Below are positions 1-6,603 of a stretch of 19,547 nucleotides of DNA, piece after piece. A program made the translations under genes and the position numbers. Numbering within the stretch: position 1 is the first letter of the stretch; each line of letters opens with the position of its first letter. The stretch lies in assembly GCA_021734725.1 (NCBI GenBank), contig JAIPIM010000031.1:1-19547 (forward strand), read 5' to 3'. The notes beneath the pieces are model-generated. The model saw nothing but the letters and a program-made list of their open reading frames with translations. It did no database searches and was not told the origin of the DNA. The stretch is from Minisyncoccota bacterium. GTDB lineage: Bacteria; Verrucomicrobiota; Lentisphaeria; Oligosphaerales; MVZH01.

Positions 1-156
1 GTCGTAGGCAGTGTCGATTACGCCTCGCCCTACCCCAAAGACGCTGGTTAACTGGAGGTACGACGGCATGCGCGCGCCGGCCGGCATCCCGGAAGCCATT
101 CGAGACAGTTCGCGATACAATTCACCTGAGCGTGTTGGTTTGACTAACGTTTCCAT
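1..156 (-). CDS. GntR-family transcriptional regulator, N-terminal part (truncated by window edge)
   Basis: Reading the minus strand from ATG at 156 gives 52 open codons that run off the window. The visible residues match the first two helices and the recognition helix of a GntR winged-helix domain: an LYRELSRMASG helix, then PAGARMPSYLQLTSVFGVGRG, in line with the family pattern of a PPG-x-LPS turn followed by 'LGVSRGTV'. GntR proteins are DNA-binding repressors or activators, usually controlled by a small metabolite bound to a C-terminal domain. That domain is outside the window, so the subfamily (YtrA, HutC, FadR or MocR) cannot be decided. A good promoter (TTGACA-17-TATGTT) and a palindrome of GntR-operator type lie immediately upstream, which suggests autoregulation. 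The aminotransferase gene lies upstream on the same strand, so the regulator may control it too. Confidence 0.75.
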   Translation of the reverse strand, partial: METLVKPTRSGELYRELSRMASGMPAGARMPSYLQLTSVFGVGRGVIDTAYD

Positions 157-186
157 CGTTGGTATCCTTTTGCGCCATCCATTTCC

Positions 187-215
187 AACATATAAGGCGG
201 TGCCCCGGTTGTCAA
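187..215 (-). promoter_or_regulatory. Candidate sigma-70 promoter of the GntR-type gene
   Basis: On the minus strand a perfect -35 hexamer TTGACA (210..215) is followed after 17 nt by TATGTT (187..192), a 4/6 match to TATAAT. The predicted start lies roughly 25 nt before the ATG at 156. The palindrome at 221..240 sits just upstream of the -35 element, close enough for a bound regulator to affect polymerase. This is seen by eye and has not been tested. Confidence 0.5.
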
Positions 216-220
216 CCGAC

Positions 221-240
221 TGTATCTAAAAAAAGATACA
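221..240. promoter_or_regulatory. Palindromic operator candidate for the GntR-type regulator
   Basis: The sequence TGTATCT-AAAAAA-AGATACA is a perfect 7-bp inverted repeat around a 6-nt A-tract. TGTATC/GATACA half-sites resemble operators described for GntR-family regulators. The site lies between the stop of the aminotransferase gene (311) and the start of the GntR-type gene (156), directly upstream of the latter's -35 box. It is unlikely to be a transcription terminator, because the stem is short and AT-rich and no U-tract follows it. Confidence 0.5.
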
Positions 241-310
241 AAGGCGGCAAAGGAAACGTTATGATGAGGGGGCATGCCGAGATGTTCTCACGGGATGGTG
301 CGTCAGGCAG

Positions 311-1687
311 TCAGGCTTCGACGCAGGCGTCGGCTTTGCGGAGCGCGCGGTCCATGATAGCGATGCCTTCGTCGATGTCGCTTTTGGTGGCGCACAGCGG
401 GGGCGCCATGGCGATTACATTGGAGGGATTCGCGGCCATGGCGATCATGCCGAGATTGACCAACTCGGCCCCAACTTCCGTTTTGGGGTTCCCTTCCTTG
501 CACACGCGCCCGGCGACCGGGACCAGCGGTTCGCGTGTCCGTCGATTCCGGACAAGCTCGAGACCGACAAACAGTCCCAGACCGCGTACGTCCCCGATGC
601 AGGGATGTCGATCCTGGAGTTCCCGGCTACGCTCGAGAAGATACTTGCCGAGGGTCGCGGAATTGTCGATGAGGTTTTCCTCTTCGTAGAGGTTGAGGAC
701 CTCGATGGCCGCGGCGCATGCGAGGGCATGTCCCATGTAGGTTGCGCCGTGCCCGAAGAAATGATCCCGGAAGTAATTGCCGATGTCGGTGCGTACAACG
801 GTTGCACCGAGCGGCACGTATCCGGCCGTCAGTCCCTTTGAAAGCGAGAGGATATCCGGTACGACATCCCAATGGTCCAAGGCGAACCACTTACCCGTAC
901 GCCCGAAGCCGGTCATGACTTCATCGGCGAGCAGCAGGATGCCCCATTTGTCGCACATACGCCGCATTTCGGGGAAGTACTCGGGTGGCGGCACGATAAT
1001 TCCGTTGGCACCGATAATGGGTTCGACAATGATACCGGCGACCTGGTCCCCGCCTCCTTCGAGTTCGATAATCTCGTCCACGAACTTGAGGCACCGCAGG
1101 TTGCAGTCCGGGTATGTTTGGCCGTGCATGCAGCGGTAGCAGTAGGGAGGGGGAACGGCAAGCGTGCGGACCGCGGCGGTCGGTTGCGACCACGGGCGCG
1201 GGTCGCCGGCCGACAGTGACATGGCCGCCGCCGTACCGCCGTGATAGGAACGATAGCGCCCGATGATTTTGTGACGACCGGTGTATTGATGGCAAATTTT
1301 TACGGCCGCCTCGTTGGCTTCGGTTCCGCCGAGGGAGAAAAACGTACGGGAAAGATCGCCGGGCGTAATGTTCGCCAGCATGGCGGCCAGCACGGCACGG
1401 GGTTCCGTGGAGAATGTGGGGGCAAATGAACAAAGTTTGCGGGCCTGTTTACAGATGCCGTCGACAACCCGCGGATGCTGATGGCCGATATTGACATTGA
1501 CGAAACAGGAACTGAAGTCGAGGTAGTCGCGCCCTGTTTCATCCGTGAATCGGCAACCGTGTGCCGATACCACGCGCTTCGGCGAAACGGTCGGCTGAAA
1601 CGACCAGGAGTGGAAGACGTTTTCCACCTCGTACCGGTCGAGGTCCTTGGGTGTGATGGGGAGCGCAGTCAAGTGAGTACCGGGCAT
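311..1687 (-). CDS. Class III PLP-dependent aminotransferase
   Basis: This 458-residue protein has the typical length and layout of class III (omega/acetylornithine/taurine-type) aminotransferases. The phosphate-binding segment SLGGTEANEAA is near residue 118, the YHGGT loop near 148, the pyridine-nitrogen aspartate in LLADEVMTGFGRTG near 255, and the Schiff-base lysine is K284 in SLSKG. The enzyme would move an amino group from an amine or amino acid to a 2-oxo acid or aldehyde in the cytosol. The substrate cannot be read from sequence. An odd feature is a Cys cluster C183-x2-C-x8-C-x3-C199 inside the large domain. A cysteine-rich insert of this kind occurs, as I recall, in some class III subgroups near taurine-pyruvate and related aminotransferases, but I do not rely on that for the substrate. 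AAAGG precedes the ATG. The next gene on this strand is the GntR-type regulator, 154 nt downstream. Confidence 0.88.
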   Translation of the reverse strand: MPGTHLTALPITPKDLDRYEVENVFHSWSFQPTVSPKRVVSAHGCRFTDETGRDYLDFSSCFVNVNIGHQHPRVVDGICKQARKLCSFAPTFSTEPRAVLAAMLANITPGDLSRTFFSLGGTEANEAAVKICHQYTGRHKIIGRYRSYHGGTAAAMSLSAGDPRPWSQPTAAVRTLAVPPPYCYRCMHGQTYPDCNLRCLKFVDEIIELEGGGDQVAGIIVEPIIGANGIIVPPPEYFPEMRRMCDKWGILLLADEVMTGFGRTGKWFALDHWDVVPDILSLSKGLTAGYVPLGATVVRTDIGNYFRDHFFGHGATYMGHALACAAAIEVLNLYEEENLIDNSATLGKYLLERSRELQDRHPCIGDVRGLGLFVGLELVRNRRTREPLVPVAGRVCKEGNPKTEVGAELVNLGMIAMAANPSNVIAMAPPLCATKSDIDEGIAIMDRALRKADACVEA

Positions 1688-1811
1688 TACCTTTGGTCAA
1701 TTGCTTTCACGACCGCGAATTAATCAGACCAACAAGCGAACAACCCCAAAACAATAGTGGAAGGGCCCCCTGAATGCAAGGGATGGATTGAGTTTCCGTG
1801 CCACTGACCGG

Positions 1812-1840
1812 TTGCAATTTTGCGCGGATTAGTCTATTGT
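1812..1840 (+). promoter_or_regulatory. Candidate promoter for the ACT-domain gene
   Basis: TTGCAA (1812..1817) and TATTGT (1835..1840) are separated by 17 nt. Each matches the sigma-70 consensus at 4 of 6 positions. The implied transcript start is about 55 nt upstream of the ATG at 1903. The rest of the 1688-1902 spacer shows nothing else I can support. Confidence 0.35.
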
Positions 1841-1902
1841 TAAATGGGTGGAAGTGTCTGAGTTCATCGAGCCACAACGATCGAGCGAGGAGGTGAGGTG
1901 CC

Positions 1903-2304
1903 ATGTTCAGAGCAAGAACGGGAAAGGAACTGGTGGTGCGGTTGTCCAACGAGGTAGGTGCGCTCAATCGAATCGCCAAGATGTTGGCGGAGCGCGGTAT
2001 TGACATCGAAGGGACCGCGAATTGGGTTGAGGGCGAGGACGCGGTTATTCAGCTGGTGGTGGACGACACCACGCGCGCGACCGACGAATTGCGTGAGCAC
2101 AAATACGACGTGCGGGTGAAAGATGTGATTCTTGTGCATTCTCCGCATAAGCCGGGGATGCTCAAGCGCATCACGGACAAACTGGTTCGCGAGGAGATCG
2201 ACATCCGGCAACTGTATGCCACGGCGGCAGGCGGCACCGGCTCATGCCTGCTTGTCATGGAGACCGCGGATGACGACCGGGCGATTGTGCTGTTGAACGA
2301 GTGA
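1903..2304 (+). CDS. Stand-alone double ACT-domain protein
   Basis: The 133-residue protein consists almost entirely of two ACT domains, at about residues 9-63 and 70-131. Each begins with the family pattern of a beta strand, a loop ending in an EVG or KPG turn, and a helix: LSNEVGALNRIAKMLAERGID in the first and HSPHKPGMLKRITDKLV in the second. ACT domains bind amino acids or other small ligands at subunit interfaces. Here no catalytic or DNA-binding domain is attached, so the protein is probably a ligand sensor or a partner subunit of another enzyme. The start is well fixed by AGGAGGTGA (1888-1896), a near-perfect anti-16S match 6 nt before the ATG. It is transcribed divergently from the aminotransferase gene and converges on the flippase-like gene. 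Which amino acid it senses is unknown. Confidence 0.85.
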   Translation: MFRARTGKELVVRLSNEVGALNRIAKMLAERGIDIEGTANWVEGEDAVIQLVVDDTTRATDELREHKYDVRVKDVILVHSPHKPGMLKRITDKLVREEIDIRQLYATAAGGTGSCLLVMETADDDRAIVLLNE

Positions 2305-2369
2305 GTATAGTGCGAGACAGACACCGCGACGGTCGCAATGTCGGAGGAGGATATTTTCGGCTCTTGGAT

Positions 2370-3383
2370 TTACGCTCCCTTCGTTATTATATCCGACTGC
2401 TGTTTCTGTGCGTTCCCAAAGAGTTTCCAGCCGCCGAACGCAACTCCAAGAGGGATGAGAACCATGTAATTGGCTACGCGCAGTAGGGCGCATGCCAGGA
2501 TCCCTTCCGCCGTGCCGAGCTTCAAGGTGTGTGCGAGCGCACCAAAAAGTAGTTCGCGCACACCAAGGTTTCCCGGCGTTATCATCACTAGATTGGTGAC
2601 GCGGATAACGACAATGAAGAGTGCGACCTGCCCGGCGGCAATGGGGATCCCCAGAGCCGAGAAAATGATCTTGAATATTACCATTGTCAATGCGAACAGA
2701 ATAATCCCCCAGAGAGATACGTTCCCGACGAGTTTGGGTCTGCGCCCGTAGGTGGTCAGCGCGTGGAAAATCCCAGTCACTTTTGCCTGCAGAAGAGCAC
2801 CACCGCGCGAGGTCAGGTGACACCTTTTCAGTGTCCACTGAACCAGTATGGGGGTGACGATCAGGATAACGATAATTACACTGACCGCGGGCGTTGCATT
2901 GATGCCTCCCACATGAAGAGTTGGCGTCACAATGACGATCACCATCAGCGCAATGATGAGGTTCAGCAGTGTATCCAGCCAACTGAACAACGCAAACACG
3001 TGAATGTACTTTGTGAAGCTCAGCTTGATTTCACTTTTTAGAACAATGGCGCGGTAGGCATTACCTGCCTGCGGCAGAATGTTGTTGGCAAAACGCCCGA
3101 CCATGAAAATGCGAAACCATCGGAAGAAGGAAAGTCTTGTCTTGGATACGGTACGTAGAACCATGAGATAGCGGAAGGCATGACATGCATAATAAGCAAG
3201 AACCAGGAGCCAGAGGATGCCCAGGCGCGCAGGTTCCAGCGTCAGCAATTCCTCAAGAGATTGCCGCGATCCAAACAGCAGTTTGGCAGCGTAATAAATT
3301 GCAACGGCTGCGCAGAGCCATTGAATGACTTTCCAATGAGGCCGTATATAGCCAATCACACGTTTAGCAACTGTCTGGTGCAT
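2370..3383 (-). CDS. Flippase-like integral membrane protein (LPTF / UPF0104 family)
   Basis: This is a 337-residue polytopic membrane protein with hydrophobic segments near residues 20-37, 53-75, 127-155, 165-183, 222-247, 250-270 and 295-318. Two family signatures of the lysylphosphatidylglycerol-synthase transmembrane (LPTF) group are present: GRFANNILPQAG (96-107) and ITPGNLGVRE (268-277). Members lacking the soluble MprF domain, as here, are proposed to move lipids or polyprenyl-linked intermediates across the inner membrane. Its place at the end of a glycan cluster suggests translocation or assembly of a lipid-linked saccharide, which is inference. It lies 69 nt downstream of the methyltransferase gene. 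No clear Shine-Dalgarno precedes the ATG (only AATAAAGAATA), so the start is less certain than the family. Confidence 0.85.
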   Translation of the reverse strand: MHQTVAKRVIGYIRPHWKVIQWLCAAVAIYYAAKLLFGSRQSLEELLTLEPARLGILWLLVLAYYACHAFRYLMVLRTVSKTRLSFFRWFRIFMVGRFANNILPQAGNAYRAIVLKSEIKLSFTKYIHVFALFSWLDTLLNLIIALMVIVIVTPTLHVGGINATPAVSVIIVILIVTPILVQWTLKRCHLTSRGGALLQAKVTGIFHALTTYGRRPKLVGNVSLWGIILFALTMVIFKIIFSALGIPIAAGQVALFIVVIRVTNLVMITPGNLGVRELLFGALAHTLKLGTAEGILACALLRVANYMVLIPLGVAFGGWKLFGNAQKQQSDIITKGA

Positions 3384-3452
3384 ATATTCTTTATTACCCG
3401 TCTCGAGTACGCTTTCTATCGCACCATAGTATGGGGGTTCGGGGATTCCCGG

Positions 3453-4226
3453 CTATTGCATTCTCTTGATGCACTGCTCATGTCCGGTGGAGGGCGGTGT
3501 TCGAGTGGTTGCAAGGATATCGTAGCACCAGGCGGGGCAGAGTCTTCCGGCCCGGAGTCCTGCACGAAGCAGCCGTGATCGCACTTCAGCAGGTAGGACG
3601 TTTAGGGCGAGGCGCCCGACAGGATTGCCGAACAGGTTCAATGGATCCCCCATGTATTGTATGTCGCAGATCACAAGCCCTTTTGATGCTAAGAACGAGA
3701 GGAATTCGTGTGGTCGATATTCATACAGATGATATGGATTATGCCAGCGCAGGAAACGTTTTTTAAAAACCTTAACAGGATAAATGCGGTTCGGGGTTGA
3801 GATTACCAGAGGCGCGCCCGGTTTCAGTACACGAGTAATTTCGTCGATGAAACCGGCATGTTTATCTTTCGGGAGATGTTCAATGACTTCCAGGGATGCC
3901 GCGGAGTCGAACGTACCGTCCGAATACGGAAGCTTGTTGTCCCGAATAACCTCAAAATGGCCGTAGGTACCATACACTGACTGTGCTTCAGCGACAATCT
4001 CGGGATCAACATCGACACCGGTATATTCGACGCGACCCTGGAGGGCTTTGGCAACATATCCAGTGCCGCATCCGTAGTCCAGAAATTTACCGTAAGCTGT
4101 CCGTTCTACGAATGAGAGGCGGAAGGAATGTATCTTCCGAACCCACTCGCGGATTTCATCACTGCAAATATCATGTCGCAAGGGTGCTTGACGCGATGAA
4201 GAGATTGCGCGTTTGTTTTCTTTCAT
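3453..4226 (-). CDS. Class I SAM-dependent methyltransferase
   Basis: This 257-residue protein has a Rossmann-fold methyltransferase core. Motif I is FLDYGCGTGYVAKAL (48-62), the acidic residue that binds the SAM ribose lies in VDVDPE (71-76), and the post-motif segment SLEVIEHL (111-118) is followed by a VLKPGAPLVISTPN motif. This layout is that of the UbiG/Methyltransf_11-23 group, which methylates small molecules, lipids or sugars. In this cluster a glycan or glycolipid acceptor is the simplest guess. The ATG overlaps the stop of the nucleotidyltransferase gene as ATGA (4226-4223). No independent Shine-Dalgarno is visible, so translation is probably coupled. The C-terminal third (about residue 180 on) does not match a motif I know and may hold the substrate site. 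Confidence 0.88.
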   Translation of the reverse strand: MKENKRAISSSRQAPLRHDICSDEIREWVRKIHSFRLSFVERTAYGKFLDYGCGTGYVAKALQGRVEYTGVDVDPEIVAEAQSVYGTYGHFEVIRDNKLPYSDGTFDSAASLEVIEHLPKDKHAGFIDEITRVLKPGAPLVISTPNRIYPVKVFKKRFLRWHNPYHLYEYRPHEFLSFLASKGLVICDIQYMGDPLNLFGNPVGRLALNVLPAEVRSRLLRAGLRAGRLCPAWCYDILATTRTPPSTGHEQCIKRMQ

Positions 4227-5419
4227 GTCAGAAGGGTATGCCAGAGGGCATGAATTGTTTGTTTAACCGCATTGTCTCGATCCGTTTCCTGGTGGATGCC
4301 ATCACCGAGAAGTGAAAGAAGTCTCTCTTCTACGAACGCGAGTCCGTCTTCCGATTGCTCCTGTGAACGGTGAAACTGAAGGAAGGTCAGCAACGCCAGC
4401 ATATAAACGTGATGGACAGTAAATTCGCGGGAAGCCCCGGGGCTCATACGCCGTAAGCGAAACCGGTTGACGATTCGCTGATATGTGGCGGAGGGGAATC
4501 GATAGTAGGTATCTGCAACCTTGGGGCAATGTACATAATCGTCGAACATCTGAGGGGTAGAGTCCCACCGTATGCCAAGGTCATGGTGTATTAGGTATGC
4601 AGAAACAGCCTTGCAGATCCGTTGAGTTTTATCAAGAAGGTCATCAAATGTACGGGGACACACCATGCCTGCCTTGAGCTTGAAATCCGTGGCTTCCTCC
4701 GACATTTCGTACAGTTCAGGCAGTTTTTCGCAAAGATCTGGGTGAAGCGCCGCAAAATCACGTTTCAGGCGATTGTTCCGAGCTCTATACGACGACGTAT
4801 ATTTTTGCGCTGCAATGAGCAGGGCATCCTGGCATGAGATCACTATGCGGTACAACCAGAATGCCTGCTTCATTCGTTCTTTTTCGTCCTCGGGTACTTT
4901 CAGGTGTGCGAGAGCCTGTGCTGTCCGGTTAAATATGAGCCGCAACCCCTCCCAGAGCGGGATATCGTTCACTGACACCGGCGACAGGTTAGCGAGGTAA
5001 TCCCGGCCCCACACCACGCGAGCGCCCGAACACCTGTCATAGTACTTGACCGGAACGAACCCCGGGCGCCAATACAGTCGTTGGGCACGCTGCATGGTGT
5101 ACTTCAGCGGGGGGTTGTAGTAGAGGCCGATGTCTACCTCTTTTTCCCTGCTCCATGTATCAGCAGCAGCAAGGAGAGCCCCCGTCCGGATGGGGCAATG
5201 TCGAACAACACTGATTTCGAAGTCACTGAGACAGTAGAGTCGGCTATGGAGAAGTTTCACGGTTCCCTCCCCTCTGCCGAAGCTGCCGGACATAATAATT
5301 GCCTGGGGTGACCAACGATCTGCTATTTGCCGAGTCAGCTGCCTGACGGTGCGGGATATGAAATCCTGTACCTCCGTCGGTCCTTCCTCCACCCATAGTT
5401 GTTTCATGATGTCCGCCAT
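4223..5419 (-). CDS. Pol-beta-type nucleotidyltransferase domain protein, otherwise uncharacterised
   Basis: With the start chosen at 5419 the protein has 398 residues. Near the N-terminus it carries the nucleotidyltransferase signature GSFGRGEG (45-52), followed by SDFEI (65-69), where D66 and E68 occupy the metal-binding DxD/DxE pair, and a candidate third carboxylate D96 in KEVDIGLY. Such folds transfer a nucleotidyl group from NTP to a protein, sugar or antibiotic. The remaining 300 residues look mainly alpha-helical, with many aromatic and basic residues, and I cannot assign them. The open frame extends upstream to 5620, but that part overlaps the phosphodiesterase gene out of frame. GGGAG 6 nt before the ATG at 5419 supports the shorter start. 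A second in-frame ATG at 5407 overlaps the upstream stop as ATGA and is the main alternative. Confidence 0.72.
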   Translation of the reverse strand: MADIMKQLWVEEGPTEVQDFISRTVRQLTRQIADRWSPQAIIMSGSFGRGEGTVKLLHSRLYCLSDFEISVVRHCPIRTGALLAAADTWSREKEVDIGLYYNPPLKYTMQRAQRLYWRPGFVPVKYYDRCSGARVVWGRDYLANLSPVSVNDIPLWEGLRLIFNRTAQALAHLKVPEDEKERMKQAFWLYRIVISCQDALLIAAQKYTSSYRARNNRLKRDFAALHPDLCEKLPELYEMSEEATDFKLKAGMVCPRTFDDLLDKTQRICKAVSAYLIHHDLGIRWDSTPQMFDDYVHCPKVADTYYRFPSATYQRIVNRFRLRRMSPGASREFTVHHVYMLALLTFLQFHRSQEQSEDGLAFVEERLLSLLGDGIHQETDRDNAVKQTIHALWHTLLT

Positions 5420-6603
5420 ATGGAACTCCCATCGAGTCCATGAGGGACCTGTTGGCCCAAAGCCTCCAGGATGGACGGCATTATGTCGCAGAGTTCGATG
5501 GGCATGTTCGTTGACCGTAAAGACTTGCTGGCAACGAGCAAACCATCCATGCATGAGTGATCCGGGCTGTATCCGTGATGATAAGGTTTTGTTTTGGCGG
5601 AAAGCCCCAGGGGATACCACGTTCGACCGAAGGCATAGGGCAGGTCAAGATAAAAGATCAAGTCCCCAAATCGGTTGTCTGGCATATCGACGTGGTATTG
5701 CCGGGCGACTTCATCTGTGATTACGAAGCCGCCCTCCAGGCTTGCCAGGACTTTTTGAACCTTTTCTCGATCTCCGTCTTTATCGAACCAGAAGCGGGCA
5801 AAATTATTGTCGATCATGTGGACGAAGCTCGGCAACCGCAATCCATGTTCACGGAATCGTTTACGAATGTCTATGCTCTTTTCGACTCGAGTCATCCCGT
5901 GATCGGAAAACAGCATAAATATGGGATCTTCGCCATCTCGCGAGAGTTCCTGGTAAATGGTTTCCAAACGTTGATCAACTCGGCGTAGAAGTGTCCGTGT
6001 TTCCTGAGATTCAGGTCCATGTTTATGCATCATACCGTCAACGTCCCCGACGAAAACGAATGTCCAGGGCTGAGTCGGGCGAAATGAATCGGCCTGCAGC
6101 TGTGCCAGAGACGAACCACCCCCAAAACGACGGAAGCCACTGACTTTGAATGGGATACCGCGACTGCGCAGGATATCGAACACGGTCGGATACTTGTCTG
6201 AGAAACCGGGCTCTGACCAAAGCTTTTTTTCAACCATGTCGAATTCTGGCCAGTACCGGAAACAGGAACCGGTGATGTACTTTATGCCATAGAACGAAGT
6301 ATTCGTATGATTCAGCAGCTTAGTCAGGCGATAGGCCGTATATGCCGTGACCATCAGATCGGTGCCGGGGTGTCGTACAAATGCCTTCGTCCATTTGTAC
6401 ATTCCGTGTTCAGCCCGTTGCCATATAAACCATTTCAAATGTCGGTTGGGGCGGACCCCGCAATACATCGAAGAATCGCACGTAACTGAATATCCCAGTT
6501 CAGTTCTGATACGCGACCTGTTACCGAATGACTTCACGAAGGGCATATTTTCGATACACTCGGGCGGCAGGCCGTCAACAAACACTGTCAACAATGGTTT
6601 CAC
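5404..6603 (-). CDS. Type I phosphodiesterase / nucleotide pyrophosphatase-like protein (alkaline phosphatase superfamily)
   Basis: This 399-residue protein shows the metal ligands of the NPP branch of the alkaline phosphatase superfamily in order: D10 in VFVDG, D189-x3-H193 in GDVDGMMHKHGP, D234-H235 in SDHGM, and H343 in HHGYSPDH. The nucleophile position, aligned from the PNRH segment (52-55), falls on S39 or T41 in GYSVTCD, so a serine may replace the usual threonine. NPP-type enzymes cleave phosphodiester or pyrophosphate bonds, often in nucleotides or nucleotide sugars. There is no signal peptide or membrane segment, so it should act in the cytosol. The start is GTG (6603), preceded by GGGAGGA, and it overlaps the GT4 stop as GTGA. 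Its 3' end overlaps the nucleotidyltransferase gene by 16 nt. Confidence 0.82.
   Translation of the reverse strand: MKPLLTVFVDGLPPECIENMPFVKSFGNRSRIRTELGYSVTCDSSMYCGVRPNRHLKWFIWQRAEHGMYKWTKAFVRHPGTDLMVTAYTAYRLTKLLNHTNTSFYGIKYITGSCFRYWPEFDMVEKKLWSEPGFSDKYPTVFDILRSRGIPFKVSGFRRFGGGSSLAQLQADSFRPTQPWTFVFVGDVDGMMHKHGPESQETRTLLRRVDQRLETIYQELSRDGEDPIFMLFSDHGMTRVEKSIDIRKRFREHGLRLPSFVHMIDNNFARFWFDKDGDREKVQKVLASLEGGFVITDEVARQYHVDMPDNRFGDLIFYLDLPYAFGRTWYPLGLSAKTKPYHHGYSPDHSCMDGLLVASKSLRSTNMPIELCDIMPSILEALGQQVPHGLDGSSIWRTS
5426..5430 (-). promoter_or_regulatory. Ribosome binding site deciding the nucleotidyltransferase start
   Basis: GGGAG on the minus strand stands 6 nt before the ATG at 5419, inside the 3' end of the upstream phosphodiesterase gene. 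It favours 5419 over the far-upstream frame start at 5620 and over the ATG at 5407, which is preceded only by GGCGG. Confidence 0.5.

Noticed and set aside
221..240. Reading the palindrome as an intrinsic terminator of the aminotransferase
   Set aside because: The stem is 7 bp and AT-rich, the T-run is inside the loop, and no U-tract follows. An operator reading fits the position better.
159..689. Plus-strand open frame of 176 codons across the start of the window
   Set aside because: It lies antisense to the well-supported aminotransferase, has low-complexity Ser/Arg-rich translation and no family motif.
5420..5620. N-terminal extension of the nucleotidyltransferase frame to 5620
   Set aside because: It runs out of frame through the conserved C-terminus of the phosphodiesterase, has a composition unlike the rest, and GGGAG supports the start at 5419.
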